From: Paractinoplanes polyasparticus
GTDB lineage: Bacteria; Actinomycetota; Actinomycetes; Mycobacteriales; Micromonosporaceae
Direction: 5' to 3'
Length of the DNA stretch: 64,000 nt
Assembly (NCBI RefSeq): GCF_019710575.1
Contig: NZ_JAHWFK010000065.1
Span: 1 to 64,000 of the forward strand
Positions within the stretch are counted from its first letter, which is position 1; every line of letters starts with the position of its first letter. A model generated the notes under the pieces. The model worked only from the letters and a program-made list of their open reading frames with translations. It made no database searches and was not told where the DNA came from. Shown here in pieces: positions 42,254 through 50,042 of the stretch. Made by a program: the position numbers and the translations under genes.

Positions 42254-43141
42254 CTAATCCGGGGGTGAGCCGGCCTCTACGGTCGCCTGGGCCATCACGG
42301 TGCCGTCGTTCTCCTTGATGCTCAGATACCAGAGGTTGTTCGCGCCCACCGGGATGTCACCGGCGAAGCTGCCACCCTCCGGGGTGGACGCCAAGCGACC
42401 GAGGAGAAGGTCTTCGCCGTTGTCCGTGACCGCATAGAGCTGGTACTCCCCGGGGCCCAGCCCGGACGCCGTCAGCCGCATGCTCACCCGGTCAGGAGCC
42501 TCCTGATACAGAGTGGCCGACAGGTCGACGCCGCTGCCGTCGTCCGTGGTGGCCGCCACGGCCACCACGGGGCCGAGCTCGTCGGCCGCCGGCCCCCGGC
42601 CGGCCGCGGCCCACACGCCGGCCGTGGCCGCGATCAGCCCGACGAGGCCGAATGCGAGCGCGCCGGAGGAACGCCGGAGCCGAGCCCGGCGATGCGGGTG
42701 AGGGCCACGCGCCAGCGGACCGGTCGCCGGCCGAGGCGCGAGATAGCCTTCGATACGCCGGCTCGACGCGCGGCCCCGTGAACTCGGATCATCGTCACGA
42801 CTCAGCACTCGGCGCTGCGCGATCGGTGACGGCCGCGGAAGTGCGCGCGCGTCAGGGGCGCCCGGAGCGCCGAACAAATGACTGTCAGCGGCCGGCTGCG
42901 CGGGAGCCTCCGGCAGGTTCGACTCCTCGATCAGTTCCCGGACGTCGGCGACCGACAAGAGGCCGAGTGCGGCGACCACCTGGTCGATCTCCACCCGTTC
43001 CGCGCGGCACGCTGCGCAGGCAGTCAGGTGCGCGGTGACGGCTTGGTGCTCCTCCTCGGTGGCCCGGCCCAGAGCGACGAAACCGAGCAGTGTCCGGATG
43101 TCCTCGTCGGCACAGTGCACGTCATCCACCGACGGACTCAT
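42254..43141 (-). CDS. RskA-like membrane zinc-finger (anti-sigma type) protein
   Basis: 295 aa. Residues 8-60 hold an HC2 zinc finger (HQAVTAHLTACAACRAERVE: His-x3-Cys-x2-Cys). A disordered Pro/Arg-rich region precedes one membrane helix (GALAFGLVGLIAATAGVWAAA, about 175-195), and the external C-terminus matches the RskA domain (DRVSMRLTASGLGPGEYQLYAV, LWYLSIKENDGTVMAQATVE). Such proteins sequester an ECF sigma factor until proteolysis releases it, but no sigma gene is adjacent. ATG 43141 overlaps the stop of the upstream helical protein (ATGA). It lies in the mycosin-containing operon. Confidence 0.8.
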   Translation of the reverse strand: MSPSVDDVHCADEDIRTLLGFVALGRATEEEHQAVTAHLTACAACRAERVEIDQVVAALGLLSVADVRELIEESNLPEAPAQPAADSHLFGAPGAPDARALPRPSPIAQRRVLSRDDDPSSRGRASSRRIEGYLAPRPATGPLARGPHPHRRARLRRSSGALAFGLVGLIAATAGVWAAAGRGPAADELGPVVAVAATTDDGSGVDLSATLYQEAPDRVSMRLTASGLGPGEYQLYAVTDNGEDLLLGRLASTPEGGSFAGDIPVGANNLWYLSIKENDGTVMAQATVEAGSPPD

Positions 43142-43707
43142 CCGCGACCGATCGGGGTGGTCCCGGCGGCCCAGCCGGTACCGGGAAGCTCCGGCCAGGT
43201 CACCGCGATCGCCCGGCTGATCTGGCCGAGGACACCGTCCGGGCCGAGCAGTCCGTCTGCCGCGATCGTCCACTCGACCGCCGGACCCAGGACTGATACC
43301 CGGTCGCCGTCCCAGAGTTCGCGAGTCGGAAGAAGGTGACGACGCAGAACCGCCAACGAGCCGGCGATCATGGTGGCCGACTCGACGATCACGCGGTCGG
43401 CCACGACCTTTCCGGTATCCGTCGGAGCCCTCACAGATTCCCAATGAACAGGCCCTTCCTCGGCGGCCGCCGTTCCGGACAGAGCGTCCGCGATGTCGTG
43501 CAAGGCGTCACCCAGCATCCTGCGGTAGATGTCGAAGCCGGCCAGCAGATCGTCCAGCCGGGACCTCGACATCAGCGACGCCGCCGGATCGATGAGGGCC
43601 AGGATGTTCCGCAGACTGGACAGCCGCTCATCGATTTCGGCGGCAGCGCGGCGACACACATCGGTCACAGTGCCTGCATTCCGCTCATGTGGTGTAATTC
43701 CGATCAT
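43138..43707 (-). CDS. Uncharacterised helical protein upstream of the RskA-like gene
   Basis: 189 aa, family not recognised. Predicted almost entirely helical (TVTDVCRRAAAEIDERLSSL, FDIYRRMLGDALHDIADAL, VADRVIVESATMIAGSLAVL), with no signal peptide or membrane segment. The first half could be WXG100-like, but no W-x-G turn is clear. ATG 43707 is preceded by GGAGG; the 4-nt overlap with the RskA-like gene suggests the two products interact. It is divergent from the LysM-domain gene at 43808, with about 100 bp of shared promoter DNA. Confidence 0.65.
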   Translation of the reverse strand: MIGITPHERNAGTVTDVCRRAAAEIDERLSSLRNILALIDPAASLMSRSRLDDLLAGFDIYRRMLGDALHDIADALSGTAAAEEGPVHWESVRAPTDTGKVVADRVIVESATMIAGSLAVLRRHLLPTRELWDGDRVSVLGPAVEWTIAADGLLGPDGVLGQISRAIAVTWPELPGTGWAAGTTPIGRG

Positions 43708-43807
43708 TGTGCCTCCGCAGCTGGGGACTCCCTGGAAACGGAGCGGGTACCTTCTCGGTTCACGAGTTGGCGCCACGAGTTCCTCGCGGTCAGAAAATGA
43801 GGTGGAC

Positions 43808-45142
43808 ATGCGATGGATTGCGGTGATTGCCGCCGCGCTCCTGCTGGTGCCGCCGGTCGCCGGCGAACGCTCGCCAGGGACTGTGTCCTATCAGCCGGTC
43901 GCACACCAGGGGCGGGCGCCGGCCGAGACGGGCAAGTACTACGTGGTCGGGCCGGCAGTGAACGGCCGCCCGGAGTACCTTTTCGCCATCGCGGCCAAAA
44001 CCTTGGGCGACGGCAACCGGTACCGGGAGATCTTCGCTCTCAACGAGGGCCGGGCACAGCCCGGCGGCCAGACGATGACCGAGGCGACCCGGGTGGAGCC
44101 GGGCTGGGTGTTGGCTCTGCCCTCTGACGCCGAAGGACCGGGCGTCCGCACCGGGCCGCTGCCGGTAACCGGCCCGCCGTCCCCGTCGGCCAAGCCCTCC
44201 ACCGCGTCCGAGCCGACGGCCCCGGTGGAAAAGCCGCCGGCCGGCTCGGTGCCTGCCGCCGAGCGCAAGACCGACTCGACGCCGTGGTCCGCCAACGCGC
44301 TTCGCATCGCTCTGCTGGTGCTGGCCGTGCTGCTCGTCGTCTGGGCACAGGTGGCGATTGTCGCGCGGCGCCGCAGTGCCCGGACAGCCGGACAATTGGT
44401 GCGCGTGCCGGCACCGCCGATCGTGCCCGTACCGCCGCGCATCGAGAACCGACTGCTCGGTCCGACCGGCTCGTCGGCCCCGCTCGGCGATCCCGTCCCG
44501 GCCCCGGCCCCTCCGGCCCCGGCGCCCCCGGTAGCGGCGCCTGGCCCGCGTGGTCACGACCTGGAAACGGAGTTGGCCTCCCGCCCCCGGTCGTCCCCGG
44601 CGGGCGCGCCTCCGGCACCGCTCGCCGTTCTCGAGACCGACGTGATGTGTGGAACAGAGTCCGCCACCGTCCGGCTGATCGGCGTCCGACCCGGCCGGTG
44701 GGGCCCGGCGTACGGCTGGCTCGCCGACGACGACCAGCCGCCGCCGTCCAGCACAACCGTGATCGCAGGTACCGCCGGCGGCCGTCGCATGTGGATGGAC
44801 TTGACGATGGCTCCGGACGCGATGACGATCCTGGGCGGAACCGAGACGGTCCGGCGCCACGCACGGACCCTGATCGCACAATTGGGCGACGACACCGAAG
44901 TGGTGGTCGTGGGGAATGCTCTCGGCGATGAGGGACCATGGCAGCGGATCGCCTCGGTCGAGCTGCTGGACGGGAACCGGCCGATCCGCCGGACAAAAAT
45001 CGTCGTCTGTGACGGCGCGGATGCGGCCGGACTGTGGGCCCGGCTGGGTCCTGTGCCGCACGGCCCGCATCGGACCATACCCGTCATCGTCGGCACCGCA
45101 CCGGCCGCACGCTGGTCGATCCGGTTCGGCACTCGAACTTAG
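43808..45142 (+). CDS. Single-pass membrane protein with external LysM-like domain
   Basis: 444 aa. A signal peptide (MRWIAVIAAALLLVPPVAG) is followed by an external domain (about 41-114: KYYVVGPAV, REIFALNEGRAQPGG, GWVLALPSDAEGPGV) closely resembling that of the degenerate mycosin. A Pro-rich stretch leads to a membrane helix (about 163-188, ALRIALLVLAVLLVVWAQVAIV), a Pro/Ala linker and a cytosolic domain (residues 275-444) of unknown fold. The layout could link the outer wall to the cytosolic parts of the secretion system. ATG 43808 has GAGGTG upstream. The next gene starts 9 nt after its stop. Confidence 0.75.
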   Translation: MRWIAVIAAALLLVPPVAGERSPGTVSYQPVAHQGRAPAETGKYYVVGPAVNGRPEYLFAIAAKTLGDGNRYREIFALNEGRAQPGGQTMTEATRVEPGWVLALPSDAEGPGVRTGPLPVTGPPSPSAKPSTASEPTAPVEKPPAGSVPAAERKTDSTPWSANALRIALLVLAVLLVVWAQVAIVARRRSARTAGQLVRVPAPPIVPVPPRIENRLLGPTGSSAPLGDPVPAPAPPAPAPPVAAPGPRGHDLETELASRPRSSPAGAPPAPLAVLETDVMCGTESATVRLIGVRPGRWGPAYGWLADDDQPPPSSTTVIAGTAGGRRMWMDLTMAPDAMTILGGTETVRRHARTLIAQLGDDTEVVVVGNALGDEGPWQRIASVELLDGNRPIRRTKIVVCDGADAAGLWARLGPVPHGPHRTIPVIVGTAPAARWSIRFGTRT

Positions 45143-45151
45143 CGAGGAACG

Positions 45152-47566
45152 TTGTCATCGTCGAAGGCGTCCGTGGAGGCGCCACTCCCACTGGCCGGGC
45201 TGACCGATCTGCAGCTGGTGCGCACGCCCACCGGCGGTCTGGCCCGGCCTTCGGCGCCGGACGCGGCCCTCACCGCCCAAGAGCTGATCGAATACGCCCG
45301 TTCCGTCACGTCGCCCGGCCGCGACGTCCGGGTGCTGGTGGACGATGGCGCCCGGAACGCGACCACGCTCGGTCTGGTCGCCGAAGGGCTGGGATGCGAC
45401 CTGCTGATCACCCCGACCGGCACCCGGTTGGAGGTCCTGGTCGGCGCCGGCGGCGGCAAGGGCGAAGCGGTGCCGGTCGAACGGGTCAGCGGTGGCGTCG
45501 CCGACTGGGTACTGCTTCAGCCGCCGTCATTGACCACCGCTCTGCCCGGGTGGTTCGACCTCGCCGGCGGCTTGGTGCTACCCCGGTCCGGGATCGTGAC
45601 CCTGCCCCTGGCCGGCGGAGGACTCGAATTCGCCAACCGGGACGACTTCGTGCTGCGCCGGGCGGCCGCAGCGGCGCTGGGAGCGGGGCACCCAGGCCTG
45701 ATTACGGTGGCGGTGACCGCCCGGGACGGCCAGTTCCGGTTGTCGACCTACGACCAGGGTAGCCGCGGTCGCAGTGCCACTGGACAGGACCTGGCCGCCG
45801 CGCTGTCCTCGGTGTACCTCTACGGCGGCGACCTTCGGTTGTGGCTGCGCTGGCCGGACGACACCGCCGAGCAGTCCCGGCTGACCCGGCAGTTGTCGGC
45901 GCTGGCCGAAGCGACCGGAGCCACCGTCTGGACACCACATATCGGTGACGAGGCGGTCCTGCTCCGTGGCTGTCGTGACCTGTCCGCACGGAACAGGGAC
46001 GGCGAGATCACCGGCTGGACCGAGTTCCGGCCACCGTCGTGGCCGATCGGCGAGGCCCGGTTCGTCACCGACCTCGACGGCCGGCTGATGCCCCGGAGCA
46101 CCCCGTACGTCTTCCGGGCCGGCGGGGTGGCCGTGGTCAGCACGGGCCGGCAGATCGAGAAGTGGTTGCGCACGCGCTACGCCGAGGTGACGGCCGAACA
46201 CGGCAGCATGTTGCTGGACCTCACAGTGCTGACGGACGGCCGGTTGGCGTGGCACCACGAGGACGGCACCGACCTGGCCGCCGGTCCGGCCGAGTTGCAC
46301 GCCCGGCTCGAGGCCGCCGGATGGTCGGGTGAGGACCTGTTGCTGCTGACCCCGGTGGCGTTCGATCACGTGGCGAGCCTGCACGGCCATCTCACCCACC
46401 TCGAGAAAGAGCTCGGGACCGAGATCTGGACGCTGCCACCCGGCGCGTCCCTGGGGATCGCCAGAGGGCTGGCCCGCGCGATCGACGAGAACGGGGAGCC
46501 GGCCCGGTGGCGGCGAGCCGGGAGCCCCGAAGACGTCACCGAGACCGGCCGATGGCGTAACGACGACGGCTGGCTCATTCCCCGCCACCGGCTGGTCGTC
46601 ACGACGCCGTCCAGCTCGGTCCCGTCACCGCCGCCGCAGCCGCAGATCGAGGTGGAGGTGGTAGCCGCGCAGTCTGAACCCGAACGGGTGCTGCCGGCGC
46701 CTGATTCGCGTCCGGCGCTGACCCTACCCGCGCGCGGGCGCCGTCCGCACGGCGTCCGGTGGCTGCCCGAGCAGCCGGAGGTCAACGCCGTACCGATGAC
46801 TCTCTACGTCGCCTGCGACTGGCCGGCCGAACGGGTCGCCACCCACGGCGTACCGTCGGCCAATCTCTTCCTGGCCGGCAACCTGGACGGCGAACGGACG
46901 GCCCGGGCCAACGCCCGGCGGCATCTGCTTCGCCTGCGGGTCGCCGCCGGCGCGGCAGTCGATCTCGGCCGGGTACCCGACGTGCCCGCTGATCTTCGGC
47001 ATCTCGCCGCCGAAGGGTCCGTGTTCGTGCTGCCGGCCGGGTGGCTGGACCAGGCACAAACCGAGACCATGTACCGGATCGACGAGCATGGGCGGCCCGG
47101 CGACGAGAAGGAACTACCGCCGCATCCGCTGCTCCTGCGCTGCACGGGGGCTCGGCACGGCACCGACGGTCTGCCCAACGAAGTGGTGCCGTGGCCCCGG
47201 GCCGAGCGCGGCAGCGGCGCCTGGGCCGTACTCCCCCTGGACGCCGCCACGCCTTCCGGTGATCATCTGGCCCTGCACACGCGCCGGCCCGAGGTGCAGC
47301 CCGGCCATCGGCTGGTGCATCTGACGATCGAAGCGAACCGGGCGATCGACGTCACGGCCACCGCGGCCGGTCTCGTCGAGCTGGCCGCCGTACGCTCCCG
47401 GTTGCCTGAACTGGTCGCCGCCGGAGTCACTCTGTTGCTGCCCAAGCGAGTGTGGGCCCGGACCCGGGTCGACGAGGTGCTGCTGGCCGACGGCAACCGC
47501 TGGCGGACCTCGGCCCGCGGGATCGACCTGCCACTGTCCAGCCTGACCGGCGATCAGGCCGGATGA
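45152..47566 (+). CDS. Large cytosolic protein of unknown function in the type VII locus
   Basis: 804 aa with no signal peptide or membrane segment. It consists of several alpha/beta units: RDVRVLVDDGARNATTLGLV, GLGCDLLITPTGTRLEVLV, ALAEATGATVWTPHIGDEAV and a following W-x-x-F-x-P-x-x-W (GWTEFRPPSW). That last pattern recurs in the proteins at 52707 and 60714 and is of a type I associate with linker modules of actinobacterial polymorphic toxins. The C-terminal 250 residues form a second region (PMTLYVACDWPAERVA). A TTG start is inferred from GAGGAACG directly upstream; it begins 9 nt after the membrane protein gene, so the two are one operon. Confidence 0.7.
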   Translation: MSSSKASVEAPLPLAGLTDLQLVRTPTGGLARPSAPDAALTAQELIEYARSVTSPGRDVRVLVDDGARNATTLGLVAEGLGCDLLITPTGTRLEVLVGAGGGKGEAVPVERVSGGVADWVLLQPPSLTTALPGWFDLAGGLVLPRSGIVTLPLAGGGLEFANRDDFVLRRAAAAALGAGHPGLITVAVTARDGQFRLSTYDQGSRGRSATGQDLAAALSSVYLYGGDLRLWLRWPDDTAEQSRLTRQLSALAEATGATVWTPHIGDEAVLLRGCRDLSARNRDGEITGWTEFRPPSWPIGEARFVTDLDGRLMPRSTPYVFRAGGVAVVSTGRQIEKWLRTRYAEVTAEHGSMLLDLTVLTDGRLAWHHEDGTDLAAGPAELHARLEAAGWSGEDLLLLTPVAFDHVASLHGHLTHLEKELGTEIWTLPPGASLGIARGLARAIDENGEPARWRRAGSPEDVTETGRWRNDDGWLIPRHRLVVTTPSSSVPSPPPQPQIEVEVVAAQSEPERVLPAPDSRPALTLPARGRRPHGVRWLPEQPEVNAVPMTLYVACDWPAERVATHGVPSANLFLAGNLDGERTARANARRHLLRLRVAAGAAVDLGRVPDVPADLRHLAAEGSVFVLPAGWLDQAQTETMYRIDEHGRPGDEKELPPHPLLLRCTGARHGTDGLPNEVVPWPRAERGSGAWAVLPLDAATPSGDHLALHTRRPEVQPGHRLVHLTIEANRAIDVTATAAGLVELAAVRSRLPELVAAGVTLLLPKRVWARTRVDEVLLADGNRWRTSARGIDLPLSSLTGDQAG

Positions 47567-47570
47567 AGAC

Positions 47571-50042
47571 TCAGCCCGTCGGAAAGGCACCGGCCAGCAC
47601 GGCTGCCGCGAGTTCGACCCGGGAACGGTATCCGGCCCGGGTGAACAGCCGGGTCAGCCGACCCTCAACGCTCTTCTCACTGCTCTGCGTGGCCAACGCC
47701 AGCTCCCGATTGGACAGCCCGTCGGCTACCAGGGTCGCCAGTAGCAGCTCGCTCTCGGCCAGGGTCCGGGATCGGCCGGGCATGGTCAGGGCGTGCTCAC
47801 GCATCGCCTGGCGCACCCGTGACCGGTGCAGCAGGGCACCGAGGTCACCGAGCAGTTCGTAGGCCTCGGCCAGCGACCCCGGTTCGTGGCCGGTCCAGCG
47901 GACCATCCGTTCCAGCGTGCGAGCCAGCACGTACGGCTGGTTCAGAGCCCGCGCCCGCACGAGCACCTCGTCGTCGCTCTCCCCGGCCGCCACCATCCGG
48001 GCGGTGGCGGCATGCAGTGCGGCCAGCTCGGTGCCCAGCTCAGCGGCAACGGCGGCCGCACGCCCGGCCGCGGCCCAGGCCCCCGGCAGGTCACCCCGGT
48101 TCCGGGCGAGCTCGGCGCGGATCAGCCACAACTCGTCCAGACCGGGCTCGGCCGCGCCCTGGGTGGCCTGGGCCAAGGCCTTGTCCACCGTACGGGAGGC
48201 ACCTGTCACATCGCCCAGCATCCAGTCCAGCTCGGCCGCGGGGACCACCGGCAGGATCGGCCCGACGTGGCCCGGGCCGATCGCCGCGAGCACGGTCCGG
48301 GCTCGGGCCGGTCGGCCTCGGGCAAGGAGGATCTCGGCGGCGGCCCGATGGACGACGGAGCCCAGGGCCGGGCGGCCGCGCAACAGGTCGGCTGCCGTGC
48401 TGAACATGGCCGCCTCCAGCGCGGCCTCCCAGCGGCCGGCCCGCCAGTCCCGCACGCAGCGCTCCGGCGCCGGAATCGCCGAAGCCGGCAGATCGGACGC
48501 CGCCAGATCCCGCTCTGCACCGATCAGATCGCCGAGGACCAGGGTCCGGCCGAGCCGGTCGATGACCGCCGTGGCCGCCCGACGGCTGTCTCCCGCCTCG
48601 CTCCCACGATCCGGAACGATCTGCTCCACGACAACCGATGACGGCGACGCCGCGCAGGCCGCGGCGATCATCCTGGCCTCGGCCCGGGCCGCCGGCGACA
48701 GGTCCCCCGGGTATCCGTCGAGCAAAGCGCGCACAGCGGTTCCGGCCTGGCTGTACCGGCCGGTGCGCAGGTCGACGCCGGCCTGGCTGAGCAGTGCCTC
48801 CACGCGGTCGGCCGGCTCGCCGCTCATCGCCGCGGCGGCCGCCCACCAACGGGCAGCGGCGGCGGGCGCGGTGACTGCCGCACCCGATGCGTGCTCCCGC
48901 AGCAGCATGATTGCCGCGGGGACGTCGACCAGGGTGCCGGCCGCTGCCACCTGATCGGGCAGGTATTCGGGGTCGGCGCAGTGCGCGTGTCCGGACCAGA
49001 TCGCCTCGACCGCGACCTGAGCGAGCCGCGCCCGACGGTAGGGACCTAACGCATCCCGCAAGGCAATTGCCACCGCCGGCACGGCCACCTGCCATCCGGA
49101 AGCGGACAAGACCGCCACCCCGCCCCGTCGCAACTCGCGTAGGGCTGCGTAGACGCGAACCCCGGCCATGCCCAGGCTGTCGGCGATGAGCGCGGGGGCC
49201 GCCTGACCGAGCGGTGCCAGCGCCGCCAGAGCGCACGCCACTAGCCGCACGTCCCTCGTGAGACGGGTGATCGGGCGCAGCAGCGCGTGGTCCTCAGGTA
49301 TGCGAGGCAGAGCGTCCGGATCGGACAGGAAGGCGTTCCGATCGGTCACCCGCAGTGTCCCCGATCGGCCGTAGCTCTCGAGGACTGCGTGCACGGCGGC
49401 GGGCCGGCCCCGGGCGAGCCGGCTCAAAGGTACGGCGAGCGACTCGTGCGGATTCGCCTGGAGAATCTTTCCGGCCAGTTCGCGCGTTGCCGCCGCCGTC
49501 AGCGGACGCACCCAGGCGAAGCGAATCAAGTCGGCCTGCATGGCCAGTGCGGCCTCACCGGCCGTCGGCGTACCGAGTTCGGCTCCCGCCCGCCAGGTGG
49601 CCACACACCGCACCGAAGTGCCGGTCAACCCGGGTAGCGCCGCCAGCAGCGCTGCCACCGACCGCGGATCGGCGCATTGTGCGTCGTCGATCAGCACCAC
49701 CAGATCGGGTTCGTCGCGTAGCACCCGGGCCAGCGTTTCTCCCGTCGGCTCGGTCGGAAGCCGGGACCCGGTCCCGGCGATCGGACGAGCCGGCTGACGC
49801 GCCAGGCCCGAGAGCAACCGGCCCACCAGATACCAGTCCTCGTCGCGGTCCTCAGGCGCGAGCCGGATCTGCAGCACCGGGCGGCCCGCCCGCGTCAAGG
49901 CGCCACGCAGGTCCCCGAGCGCGTGTGTGAGGCCGACACCGGCCGGTCCGGTGAGTACGGTCAGCGGCGGGCCGGCCGGGCGAGACAGAACGTCCATGAG
50001 TACGGACGGCAGAGAATAGAACGAGTCGGCAGTCATCGTCAC
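47571..50042 (-). CDS. Large LuxR-family (LAL-like) regulator, Walker A lysine lost
   Basis: 823 aa. The N-terminal ATPase-like domain has a P-loop reading GPAGVGLTHAL, where the essential lysine is leucine, while Walker B (LVVLIDDAQCAD) is intact. A long helical TPR-like middle follows. Residues about 765-815 are a LuxR-type HTH (LLATLVADGLSNRELALATQ, SSEKSVEGRLTRLFTRAGYR). LAL proteins bind ATP and activate transcription; with this P-loop, ATP binding is doubtful. Its start overlaps the stop of the next upstream regulator (GTGA), so the two are a co-translated pair. Confidence 0.85.
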   Translation of the reverse strand: MTMTADSFYSLPSVLMDVLSRPAGPPLTVLTGPAGVGLTHALGDLRGALTRAGRPVLQIRLAPEDRDEDWYLVGRLLSGLARQPARPIAGTGSRLPTEPTGETLARVLRDEPDLVVLIDDAQCADPRSVAALLAALPGLTGTSVRCVATWRAGAELGTPTAGEAALAMQADLIRFAWVRPLTAAATRELAGKILQANPHESLAVPLSRLARGRPAAVHAVLESYGRSGTLRVTDRNAFLSDPDALPRIPEDHALLRPITRLTRDVRLVACALAALAPLGQAAPALIADSLGMAGVRVYAALRELRRGGVAVLSASGWQVAVPAVAIALRDALGPYRRARLAQVAVEAIWSGHAHCADPEYLPDQVAAAGTLVDVPAAIMLLREHASGAAVTAPAAAARWWAAAAAMSGEPADRVEALLSQAGVDLRTGRYSQAGTAVRALLDGYPGDLSPAARAEARMIAAACAASPSSVVVEQIVPDRGSEAGDSRRAATAVIDRLGRTLVLGDLIGAERDLAASDLPASAIPAPERCVRDWRAGRWEAALEAAMFSTAADLLRGRPALGSVVHRAAAEILLARGRPARARTVLAAIGPGHVGPILPVVPAAELDWMLGDVTGASRTVDKALAQATQGAAEPGLDELWLIRAELARNRGDLPGAWAAAGRAAAVAAELGTELAALHAATARMVAAGESDDEVLVRARALNQPYVLARTLERMVRWTGHEPGSLAEAYELLGDLGALLHRSRVRQAMREHALTMPGRSRTLAESELLLATLVADGLSNRELALATQSSEKSVEGRLTRLFTRAGYRSRVELAAAVLAGAFPTG

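Noticed and set aside
43138-43707. Helical protein as the sigma factor paired with the RskA-like protein
   Set aside because: No region 2 or region 4 motifs are present.
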